Assembly: GCA_017550535.1 (NCBI GenBank) | Contig: JAFZOS010000039.1 | Location: 1 to 64,000 of the forward strand | DNA from: Lachnospiraceae bacterium | GTDB lineage: Bacteria; Bacillota; Clostridia; Lachnospirales; Lachnospiraceae | Length of the DNA stretch: 64,000 nt | Direction: 5' to 3' | Part shown: piece by piece, positions 7,982 to 18,470 of the stretch | Layout: each line of letters starts with the position of its first letter | Position numbering within the stretch: position 1 is the first letter of the stretch | Translations under genes and position numbers: made by a program | Notes under the pieces: model-generated | Databases searched by the model: none | Told to the model about the DNA's origin: nothing | The model's input: only the letters and a program-made list of their open reading frames with translations

Positions 7982-9451
7982 ATGAACAGTTCTATAGTCC
8001 GCTATACACTTGGACAGGTACTTAAAATAGAAGCGGTGCTTTTACTTCTTCCCTGCATGATAGCACTTATATATATGGAAAGTAAGGGCATCTGTTTTCT
8101 TGTTGTCGCGGCAATATGCGCATTCCTTGGTTTCGGAATGACGATATTAAAGCCCGAATCCAATTTGTTCTATCTTAAGGAAGGCTGTATAATCACATCC
8201 TTAAGCTGGATATTCCTAAGCTTTTTCGGTGCGCTTCCTTTTTACTTAAGCGGTGAGATACCTTCCCTTACCGATGCGCTGTTTGAAACGGTATCCGGAT
8301 TTACCACCACCGGGGCAAGCATCTTATCCGAAGTCGAATCATTGAGCAAATGCGTGACATTCTGGCGCTGCTTCACCCACTGGATCGGCGGCATGGGCGT
8401 GCTCGTTTTCCTTCTTGCCATCATCCCGATAGGCGGCGGCTCCCAGATAAACATCATGAAGGCGGAGAGTCCCGGGCCTTCCGTTGGCAAACTCGTTCCA
8501 AAGATAAGGTCAACGGCCCGAATATTATACATAATCTACTTCTGCTTAACCGTCGCCGAAGTCATCTTCTTAATGGCAGGCGGTATGTCGCTGTTTAATT
8601 CCGTATGTACGGCAACTGCCACGGCCGGAACCGGCGGTTTCGGTGTCATGAATGACAGCCTTGCCGGGTTTTCTCCTTACATCCAATGGGTAGTCACCAT
8701 ATTTATGATCCTTTTCGGCGTTAACTTCAACGCCTACTATCTGGTAGTCTTTAATCAGGTCCGCAAGGCCCTTACAATGGAGGAAGTTGTCCATTATTTT
8801 GCCATTATCCTGATCGCCATCGGTATAATATTTACAAGGATAGTGGGAAGTTACGCACATGCTGCGGATGCACTCAGGGATACTGCATTCCAGGTTGCTT
8901 CAATCATAACAACCACCGGATTTTCAACCGTGGACTTTGACAAATGGCCTGCCGTATGCCAGACGGTACTCGTGTTCCTTATGTTCATCGGCGCCTGCGC
9001 GGGCAGCACCGGCGGCGGCATCAAGGTATCCCGCCTTATCATCCTTCGGAAGACCATAATAAAAGAAATGACCTCCTATGTACATCCGAAGAGTATCAAG
9101 AAGATCAAGATGGATGATAAGCCCGTCGAGCACGAAGTCGTGAGGGCCACCAACGTATTCTTTATTACTTTTGTTATCATTTTTTCGGTTTCGGTACTTA
9201 TCGTATCGATAGACGGAAACGACCTTATCACCAATTTCACGGCCGTTGCAGCCACCATAAACAACATAGGTCCCGGCCTGTCCAAGGTCGGACCGGCTTT
9301 AAACTACGGTCACTTCTCTATATTTTCCAAGTATGTCCTGATGTTTGACATGATCGCCGGACGTCTTGAGCTGTTCCCGCTCCTTATGCTGTTCCATCCC
9401 GAAATGTGGAAGGAACTGTTCGCACACTACATAAGGAAATTCAGCAAATGA
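7982..9451 (+). CDS. trkH: Trk system potassium transporter TrkH
   Basis: A 489-residue membrane protein of the TrkH/KtrB superfamily with four repeated TM1-P-TM2 units. Filter-like glycines are visible in ETVSGFTTTGAS, TATAGTGGFG, SIITTTGFST and AATINNIGPG. It forms the potassium-conducting subunit controlled by TrkA, encoded just upstream. Together with the channel at 212-940 it gives this window both uptake and leak routes for potassium. Its stop is one base from that of the convergent NlpC/P60 gene, with no terminator between them. Confidence 0.95.
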   Translation: MNSSIVRYTLGQVLKIEAVLLLLPCMIALIYMESKGICFLVVAAICAFLGFGMTILKPESNLFYLKEGCIITSLSWIFLSFFGALPFYLSGEIPSLTDALFETVSGFTTTGASILSEVESLSKCVTFWRCFTHWIGGMGVLVFLLAIIPIGGGSQINIMKAESPGPSVGKLVPKIRSTARILYIIYFCLTVAEVIFLMAGGMSLFNSVCTATATAGTGGFGVMNDSLAGFSPYIQWVVTIFMILFGVNFNAYYLVVFNQVRKALTMEEVVHYFAIILIAIGIIFTRIVGSYAHAADALRDTAFQVASIITTTGFSTVDFDKWPAVCQTVLVFLMFIGACAGSTGGGIKVSRLIILRKTIIKEMTSYVHPKSIKKIKMDDKPVEHEVVRATNVFFITFVIIFSVSVLIVSIDGNDLITNFTAVAATINNIGPGLSKVGPALNYGHFSIFSKYVLMFDMIAGRLELFPLLMLFHPEMWKELFAHYIRKFSK

Positions 9452-9452
9452 T

Positions 9453-10730
9453 CTATACTATCCTTCTTACGGTAACGATCGAACGGTAAAGGGCATTGCT
9501 TATCTTGATACCGGTCGAAGGCGTACTTGCATGTACTATCTGTCCGCCTCCTATGTATATACCCACATGACCGCCGTAATAAATGATATCTCCCGGCTGT
9601 GCCTCGGAATAACTTACTTCCCTTCCGTAGATTGACTGCGCGTAGCTGCTCCTTGGCAGTGAATAACCGAAATGATTGTACACAGCCGTTGTAAATCCCG
9701 AGCAGTCACACCCTTCCGTAAGTGACGTTCCTCCGGCAACATACGGATTTCCTACATATTGACGGGCAAAATCGGCGATCTCCCTTCCTTTTGCAGAATC
9801 ACCCGGCGAAGCGCTTCCGCCGCCCGAACCGCCTGATGACCCTTCATCCGGCTGACTGCTTTCATCGGAATCTTTTGAACTATCGTCTTTGTTTTCGTCT
9901 TCGCTCTTTTCTTTATCCTTCTTCTTTTTTGATTCTTCCTCGGCTTTTTTCTTTGCTTCGGCTTCGGCTTTCTTCCTGGCTTCTTCCTCGGCCTTACGCC
10001 TTGCGGCTTCTTCCGCTTCTATCTGTTTAAGCACAGCCGTCTGCTGTTTTATCTGATTCTGGTATTCACCGGCTTTCTTCTTCGCTGCCGACAGCTGCGC
10101 ATCAAAATCATCTATCGCGCGTTTTTTCTCATCTATGAGTTCCTGTAAGTGCTTACTCTCGGAAACGTATTCCTCCTGCATTTCGGTAAGCTCGTCTTTT
10201 TCCTCCTCAAGCTTAGCCTTAAGCTGTGCTTCCTCTTCTTTTGTCTGCTGGTAGCTTATGAGCATCTGGCGGTCATATTCATACAGCTGTTCAACATAAT
10301 CCGCCTTGTTGACGATATCGGCTATGCTTTCCGACTGGAGGAACATCTCTATGTACTTCTTTTCGCCGCGCTCATACATGAACTTTATGCGGCGCTTCAT
10401 CGATTCGTATTGCTGTTCTTCCTTGTTCTTTGCCTCCTCATACTCGGCCTGGGCAACATCGATCTCGCCCTGTTTTGATTTAATATCGTCAGTAATAAGA
10501 TCGACCGTAAGCAGAAGATCAACGAGTTGAGCATCTATCTCAACGATCTCCTCCTGTACGGCCTCCTTGTTTTCTTCTATATTCTCAATGTTGCTGTTTA
10601 CTGCATCGAGGTTCTTCTGCGCTTCGTTCTTTTTATTCTGCGCTTCGCTCTTGGTGGTCGCCGCCACATTAAGTGCCGGTGTCACCGTAAGAACCAATGC
10701 CATTAAAAGCAAAAAACCCCTCTTCCTCAT
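9453..10730 (-). CDS. Secreted NlpC/P60 peptidoglycan hydrolase with coiled coil
   Basis: A 425-residue exported protein. A signal peptide spans residues 1 to ~24 (basic MRKR then a leucine-rich core ending in AAT). Residues ~28-265 are almost continuously helical and charged (coiled coil, ending in lysine/glutamate runs), as in CwlO/PcsB-type hydrolases that are regulated by FtsEX. A Ser/Gly/Asp-rich linker leads to an NlpC/P60 domain (about 315-425) with catalytic C343 (CDCSGFT), H388 (YGGHVGIY) and H400. It should cleave D-glutamyl-diaminopimelate peptide bonds. The specific DL-endopeptidase assignment rests on architecture. Confidence 0.9.
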   Translation of the reverse strand: MRKRGFLLLMALVLTVTPALNVAATTKSEAQNKKNEAQKNLDAVNSNIENIEENKEAVQEEIVEIDAQLVDLLLTVDLITDDIKSKQGEIDVAQAEYEEAKNKEEQQYESMKRRIKFMYERGEKKYIEMFLQSESIADIVNKADYVEQLYEYDRQMLISYQQTKEEEAQLKAKLEEEKDELTEMQEEYVSESKHLQELIDEKKRAIDDFDAQLSAAKKKAGEYQNQIKQQTAVLKQIEAEEAARRKAEEEARKKAEAEAKKKAEEESKKKKDKEKSEDENKDDSSKDSDESSQPDEGSSGGSGGGSASPGDSAKGREIADFARQYVGNPYVAGGTSLTEGCDCSGFTTAVYNHFGYSLPRSSYAQSIYGREVSYSEAQPGDIIYYGGHVGIYIGGGQIVHASTPSTGIKISNALYRSIVTVRRIV

Positions 10731-10819
10731 TTATACTCCTCCTGCCATAAACGCCTGCCTTTAACGGCCGGTGCCCATGACATCAAACAACAGGTATGTC
10801 CCTCAAAATACCTATTGTT

Positions 10820-10847
10820 ATTGTAACATATCCGCAACAAAGTTGCG
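10820..10847 (-). promoter_or_regulatory. Possible promoter/operator upstream of the NlpC/P60 gene
   Basis: A minus-strand -10 TACAAT (plus-strand 10820-10825) is followed upstream by a perfect inverted repeat CGCAAC-AAA-GTTGCG (10833-10847) that lies over the spacer and -35 position. It could be an operator, or a weak stem ending the asnS transcript; it lacks a T-run for asnS. Weak evidence. Confidence 0.3.
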
Positions 10848-10873
10848 AGCATTTTATGTAAACTTTTTGTGAA

Positions 10874-12265
<1,392 letters not shown>

Positions 12266-12309
12266 AAAAATACCGCCTTTTCGATTGTTCTTTAAAAAAC
12301 CTAAATTAA

Positions 12310-12363
12310 GTTATAACACACTTTATCAGCCTGTTGCAACCGTTCCGTCTGTTATGGTACAAT
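12310..12363. promoter_or_regulatory. Overlapping divergent promoters sharing a palindromic -35
   Basis: For the plus-strand gene at 12407: -35 TTGCAA (12334-12339), 18-bp spacer, -10 TACAAT (12358-12363). For asnS on the minus strand: the same TTGCAA, which is its own reverse complement, an 18-bp spacer, and -10 TATAAC (plus-strand 12310-12315). One hexamer could therefore serve both directions, making the two promoters mutually exclusive. Confidence 0.5.
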
Positions 12364-12406
12364 ACATTCTGCGTTAAAAATTCATAATGTTTACGGGAGG
12401 TGTATC

Positions 12407-12883
12407 ATGTCACCGGTAGCGATCACTTTGATCATAATTGCGGTTGTCCTTGTAGGTGCGGCCGTGGCGCTGTATTTTCTAGGGAAACGTGCCCAGAAGA
12501 AGCAGGCCGAACAACAGGAACAGATAAATGCCACCAAACAGACCATTTCCATGCTGGTAATAGATAAAAAACGGTTAAAGCTTAAGGATGCGGGTCTGCC
12601 GGCCATAGTTTTGGAACAGACGCCGAAGCTCCTTCGAGGGCAGAAGCTTCCGATAGTAAAGGCCAAGATAGGACCTCAGGTAATGTCCCTTATATGCGAT
12701 GAAAAGATATTCGATCTTGTTCCCGTTAAAAAGGAGGTCAAGGCCTCAGTCAGCGGAATATACATCGTGGATGTAAAGGGCCTGCGCGGAGGCAACGCCA
12801 AGGTTGACAAAAAACCCAAGGGCAGGTTTAAACAGGCGATCGAGAAGATGCAGGAAAAGGCAGGAGCAAAACCAATCAAATAA
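12407..12883 (+). CDS. Conserved membrane-anchored protein, unknown function
   Basis: A 158-residue protein with one N-terminal transmembrane helix (residues ~4-26), a charged glutamine/lysine-rich helix, and a basic cytoplasmic domain (ISMLVIDKKRLKLKDAGLP..., ending in a lysine-rich tail). Proteins of this size and pattern are common single-copy hypotheticals in Lachnospiraceae. The start follows GGGAGG. It is monocistronic, with its own promoter and a strong terminator. No function can be assigned. Confidence 0.85.
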   Translation: MSPVAITLIIIAVVLVGAAVALYFLGKRAQKKQAEQQEQINATKQTISMLVIDKKRLKLKDAGLPAIVLEQTPKLLRGQKLPIVKAKIGPQVMSLICDEKIFDLVPVKKEVKASVSGIYIVDVKGLRGGNAKVDKKPKGRFKQAIEKMQEKAGAKPIK

Positions 12884-12891
12884 TTAAATGA

Positions 12892-12919
12892 TTAAGGACG
12901 GTCAGTTGACCGTCCTTTT
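12892..12919. terminator. Bidirectional rho-independent terminator
   Basis: AAGGACGGTCA (12894-12904) pairs perfectly with TGACCGTCCTT (12907-12917), followed by TTTTC on the plus strand. It sits between the convergent gene at 12407 and galU. Confidence 0.9.
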
Positions 12920-12921
12920 CT

Positions 12922-13812
12922 TTATTCGTAGTCGAGCATTTCATCCATGTTGTCATGCAGCTCATTTATGTATTCAAGCATCTCATCCCGTACCTCGGGG
13001 TTCCTTAACGCAAATTCGACATTTGCCTGGATAAACCCGAGTTTTGTTCCGACATCATAACGATGGCCCTTAAAATCATAGGCATACATTGCTTCATCCT
13101 TGCTCATCCGCCTCAGAGCATCTGTAAGCTGGATCTCTCCACCGGTGCCTGCATCCTGGTTTTCGAGATAATCAAATATCGAAGGTGTGATTATATACCG
13201 CCCGAGGATCGCTATGTTCGACGGAGCTTCATCGACAGCGGGTTTTTCTACAAGATCCTTGACCTTGTAAACCCTTTCATCTATCATCTTGCAGTCGGCG
13301 ATACCGTATTTGTTTACCACTTCACGTGCCACCTTCTGGACACCAAGTACGGAAGTCTTATATTCGTTGTAAACATCTATCATCTGGCTTAAGCAGGGCT
13401 TTTTGGCGACCACCACATCATCACCCAGAAGTACAGCAAAAGGCTCGTTTCCGATAAAATGCCTTGCGGTATATATAGCATGCCCCAGGCCCCTCGGCTC
13501 CTTCTGCCTTATATAATGGATATTGGCCATCTCGGATATTTCCCTGACCATTTCCAGCATATCCTGTTTGCCGCTTTTCTCAAGTTCCAGTTCAAGCTCT
13601 ATGGAGCGGTCAAAATGATCCTCAATGGAACGCTTGTTACGACCGGTAACTATTATGATATCCTGGATCCCCGAGGCAACGGCTTCCTCGATTATGTACT
13701 GTATCGTGGGCTTATCTACGATTGCGAGCATTTCCTTGGGCTGAGCCTTGGTTGCGGGAAGGAACCTTGTTCCCAGGCCTGCTGCCGGGATAATGGCCTT
13801 TCTTACCTTCAT
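12922..13812 (-). CDS. galU: UTP--glucose-1-phosphate uridylyltransferase
   Basis: A 296-residue nucleotidyltransferase that makes UDP-glucose from UTP and glucose-1-phosphate for cell-envelope and glycan synthesis. The N-terminal nucleotide-binding signature [17 protein letters not shown], the QPKEMLAI region and the VEKPA stretch are all present and of normal spacing. The start follows GGAGG. It is the last gene of a likely murI-DUF1934-galU unit, 25 nt behind DUF1934, so three cell-envelope-related functions may be co-expressed. Confidence 0.95.
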   Translation of the reverse strand: MKVRKAIIPAAGLGTRFLPATKAQPKEMLAIVDKPTIQYIIEEAVASGIQDIIIVTGRNKRSIEDHFDRSIELELELEKSGKQDMLEMVREISEMANIHYIRQKEPRGLGHAIYTARHFIGNEPFAVLLGDDVVVAKKPCLSQMIDVYNEYKTSVLGVQKVAREVVNKYGIADCKMIDERVYKVKDLVEKPAVDEAPSNIAILGRYIITPSIFDYLENQDAGTGGEIQLTDALRRMSKDEAMYAYDFKGHRYDVGTKLGFIQANVEFALRNPEVRDEMLEYINELHDNMDEMLDYE

Positions 13813-13837
13813 ATTTCCTCCTTATAAAGCAATTCCT

Positions 13838-14287
13838 TTAACTTAACGTGAATGATTCTCCGCTGTTCTTTGGCTGTATATCCATGTGGAGCCTGCAGTC
13901 GGCCAGATGCTCGTAATTTACATCCAACGAGTAGGCTATATCCACCTGTATGTTTTCGTTGTTCTCAACTACATCTATCCTGCTGGCATCGACTCCCACA
14001 AGCATGCTGCCGTACGGTGTGATATAATTGGTGATGTTCCTTTTGTTCTGCTCAAAGGACATGTTCACATTGGTATATCCGCTCTTTGAGATATGGAATT
14101 CGTCAGAATCAAAACGGGCAACATTCTTTGTTATCTCGTCCTGTCCCTCGCCTATCTCATCGTAAAGGAGATAATGTTTGTTGTTCTTCTTATAATAGCA
14201 TCCGCTCGTGATGATCTCTATCTTATCGGCATCCCTGAATTCGTCCGACTGTATTCCCGAAATGGTGATGAGTACATCCTTCTTCAT
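13838..14287 (-). CDS. DUF1934 family protein
   Basis: A 149-residue protein of the DUF1934 (calycin-like beta-barrel) family, recognisable from the opening KKDVLITISGIQ and the alternating beta-strand pattern with YLLYDE and ISKSGYTNVNMSFEQNKRN. I chose the ATG at 14287, preceded by GGAGGA at 5-nt spacing; longer in-frame starts would overlap murI. In Firmicutes this family is usually a lone small gene near murI or argS and has no established function. It follows murI by 29 nt. Confidence 0.85.
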   Translation of the reverse strand: MKKDVLITISGIQSDEFRDADKIEIITSGCYYKKNNKHYLLYDEIGEGQDEITKNVARFDSDEFHISKSGYTNVNMSFEQNKRNITNYITPYGSMLVGVDASRIDVVENNENIQVDIAYSLDVNYEHLADCRLHMDIQPKNSGESFTLS

Positions 14288-14316
14288 ATATTCCTCCATC
14301 CGCTCTGTTGCGGATA

Positions 14317-15138
14317 TCAATACGTTTCTATGTCCACCTTTTTGGTGTTTATACCATCATTGTCAAGTATGTCGGCGGCAAACTTTGTGAACTTATCCGC
14401 AAGGTCGCTCACATAAAATTCGTGATCCCTGTACTGCTTCCCTGCAGGAGTATCGTTAAGCATACCTTTTTCCTCAAGCATCTGCTTTAATTCCCTGGCG
14501 GTTTCGTAAGCAGGATTGACAAGCCTTACCTTATCACCTACAAGCCTTTTAAGTGCGGGAGCCAGCAGCGGATAATGCGTACACCCCATGATAAGGGTAT
14601 CTATATCCTTATCCATAAGCTCCTTAAGGTACCGCCTTGCAACCTCATCGGTCACGGGATCGTCAAGCATTCCTTCCTCAACAAGCGGGCAGAACAGCGG
14701 GCAGGCCTTACCAAGCACCTTTACCGTAGGATCGATGTTTGTGATGAACCTTTCATACATGCCGCTGCCTATGGTACCTTCGGTAGCGATGACTCCTATC
14801 CTTTTGTTTTTGGTCTGTTCGGCTGCGACCCGGGCTCCGGGTTTTACAACACCTATGACCGGCAGCGATACTTCCTTTTCCACCTCATCTATTGCATAGG
14901 CGCTCATCGTGTTACAGGCTATGACCAGTGCCTTAACATTTTGCGTTAATAAAAACCTTACTATCTGTTTTGTGAACTTGGTGATGGTAGCCTTTGATTT
15001 GCTTCCGTAAGGAACCCTTGCCGTATCTCCGAAATATACTATACGTTCATTGGGTATCTGCGCCATTATCTCCCTGGCAACAGTCAACCCTCCGACACCT
15101 GAATCAAAAACGCCGATCGGCGCTGTGTTATCCGGCAT
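14317..15138 (-). CDS. murI: Glutamate racemase
   Basis: A 273-residue enzyme that interconverts L- and D-glutamate for peptidoglycan. It has the FDSGVGGLTVAREI opening and the two catalytic cysteines C75 (IACNTMSA) and C186 (GCTHYPLL). The start at 15138 follows GAGG by 7 nt; an ATG six bases upstream is possible. It heads the murI-DUF1934-galU unit. Confidence 0.95.
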   Translation of the reverse strand: MPDNTAPIGVFDSGVGGLTVAREIMAQIPNERIVYFGDTARVPYGSKSKATITKFTKQIVRFLLTQNVKALVIACNTMSAYAIDEVEKEVSLPVIGVVKPGARVAAEQTKNKRIGVIATEGTIGSGMYERFITNIDPTVKVLGKACPLFCPLVEEGMLDDPVTDEVARRYLKELMDKDIDTLIMGCTHYPLLAPALKRLVGDKVRLVNPAYETARELKQMLEEKGMLNDTPAGKQYRDHEFYVSDLADKFTKFAADILDNDGINTKKVDIETY

Positions 15139-15202
15139 TATCATACCTCATTTAAACTTTGGATTTCATTAATTCTATACTTTAAACAGGTTTATTGCAA
15201 CC

Positions 15203-15871
15203 CTATAATTCCAACTGGCTTATTATGTTTTTCTCCTGATTGTCGATATGTGTTTCGATCGCCATACAGGCATTTTTCTCATCGCCGTTTTCGATGTATT
15301 TTACAATCTTCCGGTGCTCTTCAATAAGCCTTGAATGGTTCCTGCTGTCCTTTATGTACTCAAGCCTGTACCTGTAAACCCGTTCGGCAAGATTGTTGAC
15401 CATCTGCATGAGCCTTCCGTTTTTGCTTGCCGTAAGTATGACATCATGAAACTTAACATCCGCCTCGGCAATGGTTGTGGCATCGCCTGTTTTTACCGCC
15501 CGTTCAAAATCATCTTCCGCCTGTTTAAGCGCTGCCCTTTCATCATCATCTATCCGCGTGCATGCAAGGCTTACCGCAAGTGAATCGAGGGACCTCCTTA
15601 CCTCGAGCACATCCCTTAGATCCTGCTTGCTTATCCTTGCCACCTCAGCACCCTTTCTCGGCACCATGGTAACAAGGCCCTCAAGTTCAAGCATCCTTAT
15701 CGCTTCCCTTATGGGTGTCCTTGATACTCCCAGCCTGCTCGCAAGATGTATCTCCATCAATCGCTCGCCCGGCTTAAGATCTCCCTTTAAGATCCCCTGC
15801 CTTAAGGTTTTGAAAACTACATCCCTTAACGGAAGATATTCATCCGTCAGTAACTGAAGTTTATCTGCCAT
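15203..15871 (-). CDS. GntR-family regulator with FCD domain
   Basis: A 222-residue transcription factor. Residues ~5-75 are a winged helix of the GntR type (LKPGERLMEIHLASRLGVSR, TPIREAIRMLELEGLV), and residues ~85-215 are an all-helical FCD ligand domain with the conserved D/H metal-binding residues (FHDVILTASKNGRL). It belongs to the FadR subfamily, whose members usually sense small organic acids or metals. It lies 23 nt downstream of ispE and is probably co-transcribed with it, so its target cannot be guessed from neighbours. The start uses GGGAGG at 6 nt. Confidence 0.9.
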   Translation of the reverse strand: MADKLQLLTDEYLPLRDVVFKTLRQGILKGDLKPGERLMEIHLASRLGVSRTPIREAIRMLELEGLVTMVPRKGAEVARISKQDLRDVLEVRRSLDSLAVSLACTRIDDDERAALKQAEDDFERAVKTGDATTIAEADVKFHDVILTASKNGRLMQMVNNLAERVYRYRLEYIKDSRNHSRLIEEHRKIVKYIENGDEKNACMAIETHIDNQEKNIISQLEL

Positions 15872-15894
15872 CCGCATCCTCCCTTAGCCGGCCC

Positions 15895-16755
15895 TTATAC
15901 AGGCCCTGCCACTGCGATATCCTTAGCCATTCCCGTTTCCTTCACTATATCTGCCGCCCTGCAGGCTGCATCCCTGTCCTTAAACAGACCAAAGACCGTC
16001 GGACCGCTTCCGCTCATAAGCGAGCCGAGAGCGCCCGCCCCGATCATGGTTTCCTTTATCTTTCCTATGACCGGATACTCGGCTTCCGTTACTCCTTCAA
16101 GTGAATTACCGAGGTTATCGGCTATCGCAAAAAGATCTCCTTCGTCAACCGCCTTAAGCATGGCGTCAACGTCCGGGTGATCCTTTTCTTTTAAAGAATC
16201 AAATGCTTTGTATACATATCCTGTCGACACGTCGATCCCCGGTTTTGCGATAAGGATCCCGCATTCAGGTATTCCCTTAAGAGGCGTTAACACTTCCCCT
16301 ATACCTTCGGACAATGCAGTCCTGCCCATGATACAGTAGGGCACATCCGCTCCTATCTTAACGCCTGCCTTACACAGCTTATCTTCAGACAGCCCAAGGT
16401 CAAACAGTTCATTCATTCCCTTAAGCGTGGCTGCCGCATCCGTGCTTCCGCCGGCAAGTCCCGCAGCAACCGGTATGTTCTTTTTAAGGGTTATCTTAAC
16501 ACCATCCTTTATACCGCATGTTTCACGGATAAGTGCGGCCGCCCTGTATATAAGGTTGTCTTCATTAAGCGGGATACCTTTGGCGTCTGATTCTATCACT
16601 ATCCTGTCATCCCCTGACTTTGATACGGTTATCTCGTCATACAGGCCGATGCTCTGCATCACCATGCGGACTTCATGATATCCGTCAGGCCGCCTGTTTA
16701 CTACATTCAATACAAGATTTATCTTGGCAGGGGCTTTAAGTGCCACTGTATCCAT
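15895..16755 (-). CDS. ispE: 4-diphosphocytidyl-2-C-methyl-D-erythritol kinase
   Basis: A 286-residue GHMP kinase of the MEP isoprenoid pathway. It shows the KAPAKINLVLNV opening and the glycine-rich ATP loop IPVAAGLAGGSTDAAA, then the C-terminal SGSGPTVFGLF motif. I placed the start at 16755, behind GGGAG, instead of a longer frame that would add 14 unrelated residues. An ispE-gntR pair is seen. Confidence 0.94.
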   Translation of the reverse strand: MDTVALKAPAKINLVLNVVNRRPDGYHEVRMVMQSIGLYDEITVSKSGDDRIVIESDAKGIPLNEDNLIYRAAALIRETCGIKDGVKITLKKNIPVAAGLAGGSTDAAATLKGMNELFDLGLSEDKLCKAGVKIGADVPYCIMGRTALSEGIGEVLTPLKGIPECGILIAKPGIDVSTGYVYKAFDSLKEKDHPDVDAMLKAVDEGDLFAIADNLGNSLEGVTEAEYPVIGKIKETMIGAGALGSLMSGSGPTVFGLFKDRDAACRAADIVKETGMAKDIAVAGPV

Positions 16756-16860
16756 AAGTATTTTCTCCCGTCCGTCCGCATTGTATTCTGTATACAATCC
16801 TGTAAAAAATCATATCATTTTTTTCATAAAAAAGCTAATCTAATTTGTCATGTGTTCCGA

Positions 16861-16866
16861 TATAAT
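16861..16866 (+). promoter_or_regulatory. Possible -10 box for the gene at 16946
   Basis: TATAAT preceded by CCGA, about 80 nt before the start codon. There is no clear -35 at 16-18 bp. The CCGATAT part resembles a flagellar sigma factor -10, but no matching TAAA box is found at the right distance, so a vegetative promoter is as likely. Confidence 0.35.
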
Positions 16867-16945
16867 AGATGAAGCTATTACTATCCTCTTTTTGCGCGGA
16901 CATCTGTTTCCGTAATAAAAGAGCATAACACCAAGGAGGGTAAAT

Positions 16946-17587
16946 ATGAGTGTGAACGGAATTCAGGGATACTCACAGATCGATGCCTACAGCGCATACA
17001 ATTCTGTAAAGAAATCCACCAGTGAAAAAAAGACCGAAGATACTTCCTCCGCTTCTGCAAACAAGGCTGCAGAAACAGGTGTCATATACGAAAAGAGTTC
17101 GGAAGCAGCTGCTCTCGAAAAGTCCGGTGTTACCTATAAACCCAACACGGCACTTGTCGATCAGCTAAAGGCTGACCAGGAGGCTAACAAACAGCGTCTC
17201 CTTGATATGGTACATGATACTTTATCGGGTCAGCTGTCTGCATTCCAGGCCGCTAACGGCAATGACGAAGACAGTATATGGCGTTTCCTTGCAAGCGGTA
17301 AGTTTACCGTTTCGGCCGCAGCCAAGGAAGAGGCTCAAAAGGCCATATCCGAGGACGGATTCTACGGTGTGAAGAACACTTCGGACAGGATCCTTGAAAT
17401 GGCCAAGGCTCTTACAGGTGGAGATCCCGACAAGATCGAAGAAATGAGGAATGCCTTCAAGAAGGGCTACGATCAGGCTACCAAGTCCTGGGGACAGGCT
17501 CTTCCCGACATTTCGAAAAAGACTTACGATGCGGTAATGGAAGGATTTGACAACTGGGCTAACGAATCTCAAACTAAGGTTAGTTAG
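16946..17587 (+). CDS. Soluble protein of unknown function, weakly DUF5610-like
   Basis: A 213-residue protein with no signal peptide or membrane helix. The first 65 residues are low complexity (Ser, Lys, Glu, Ala rich); the rest is helical. The C-terminal part (FKKGYDQATKSWGQALPDIS, then TYDAVMEGFDNW) resembles the conserved end of DUF5610-type proteins, some of which are found near motility genes. That similarity is from memory of the pattern and is not tested. AAGGAGGG gives a very strong ribosome binding site, suggesting high expression. It has its own terminator. Confidence 0.75.
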   Translation: MSVNGIQGYSQIDAYSAYNSVKKSTSEKKTEDTSSASANKAAETGVIYEKSSEAAALEKSGVTYKPNTALVDQLKADQEANKQRLLDMVHDTLSGQLSAFQAANGNDEDSIWRFLASGKFTVSAAAKEEAQKAISEDGFYGVKNTSDRILEMAKALTGGDPDKIEEMRNAFKKGYDQATKSWGQALPDISKKTYDAVMEGFDNWANESQTKVS

Positions 17588-17616
17588 GATACTACCATAC
17601 CAAATGAAGTTTGAGT

Positions 17617-17651
17617 AAAAAACACGCAGGCTTAAAAACCTGCGTGTTTTA
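17617..17651. terminator. Bidirectional rho-independent terminator
   Basis: AAAACACGCAGG (17619-17630) pairs with CCTGCGTGTTTT (17639-17650) with A- and T-runs on both sides. It ends the gene at 16946 and overlaps the stop codon of the convergent SDR gene. Confidence 0.9.
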
Positions 17652-18470
17652 TTCTATGGTACGCCTCAACGTAAATATATCCTTATCAGCACATATTTCC
17701 TTAAAATCATCCTTATCCCAGCCATCCCATACGGCGCTTATTAGCTTTCCGGATATGCCGTCCGACCTGTCGGATGCAAGAAAGGTTATAAGCTGTGCCG
17801 GTTTTTTAAGGGAAGTAAGATCGCCCTCAATCTGTCCCGCTGCGATACCGTACTCTCTTTCTCCTGACTTCTCCTTACCTGCCGCCGTGATAAGTTTTAA
17901 CATATCGGTGTTCATAACACCAGGAGCTATCGCATTTATGTCTATACCGAATTCCCTGTTTTCATCGGCAAGTACCTCGGTCAGCCTTACCAGTGCGCAT
18001 TTGGCGGTTGCATATCCGCTGAAGTTGGGCCTGCTGGAGGTTGCTCCGCCACCCGATAAATTGATTATCTTGCCCCTGCTATTTTGATCCTTAAAAACCC
18101 CTATTGCCCTGCGCATGCTGTAGGCGGTCCCGAACAGGTTTACATCAAAAACATTCAGCCATTCTTCCCAGTCATTTTCCTCAAACCGTCCGATCGGACC
18201 CTGTATGCCTGCATTGTTTACCACGATATCAAGTCCGTCGAGCTTATCAAGGGCAAAATCATATAACCGGTCAATATCTTCCGTCTTTCCCATGTCGGCA
18301 GTACAGTAATAAATGTTTTCACCGCCTGCTGCCGTTACGGATGCCTTAAGTTCCTCTTCGCTTCGCGAGCAAATGACCACGGAAGCGTGATTCATAATAA
18401 AAACCTCAGCCGTGTACCTGCCAAGTCCCCGGCCGGCTCCGGTTATCAAGGCTTTCTTACCCTTTAACAT
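17649..18470 (-). CDS. Short-chain dehydrogenase/reductase
   Basis: A 273-residue classical SDR with the cofactor motif TGAGRGLG at 11-18, NNAG (NAGIQGP), and the catalytic Ser, Tyr and Lys in SGGG...GYATAK. An Arg-Ser after strand 2 (CSRSEEE) suggests NADP preference. It overlaps the Gfo/Idh gene by 14 bp and follows the glycosyltransferase, so it may oxidise or reduce a sugar in a small glycan pathway. The substrate is unknown. Confidence 0.88.
   Translation of the reverse strand: MLKGKKALITGAGRGLGRYTAEVFIMNHASVVICSRSEEELKASVTAAGGENIYYCTADMGKTEDIDRLYDFALDKLDGLDIVVNNAGIQGPIGRFEENDWEEWLNVFDVNLFGTAYSMRRAIGVFKDQNSRGKIINLSGGGATSSRPNFSGYATAKCALVRLTEVLADENREFGIDINAIAPGVMNTDMLKLITAAGKEKSGEREYGIAAGQIEGDLTSLKKPAQLITFLASDRSDGISGKLISAVWDGWDKDDFKEICADKDIFTLRRTIE

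Noticed and set aside
9722-10478. Plus-strand open frames opposite the NlpC/P60 gene, with hydrophobic products
   Set aside because: They are shadows of the lysine/glutamate-rich coiled coil read in reverse, which yields leucine/phenylalanine-rich sequence.
12266-12406. T-box leader upstream of asnS
   Set aside because: The gap is short and lacks the T-box sequence and specifier stem; it holds promoters only.
16838-16866. Flagellar sigma factor promoter before the gene at 16946
   Set aside because: CCGATAT is present but no TAAA box lies at the required ~15-nt distance, so a sigma-D type promoter is not supported.
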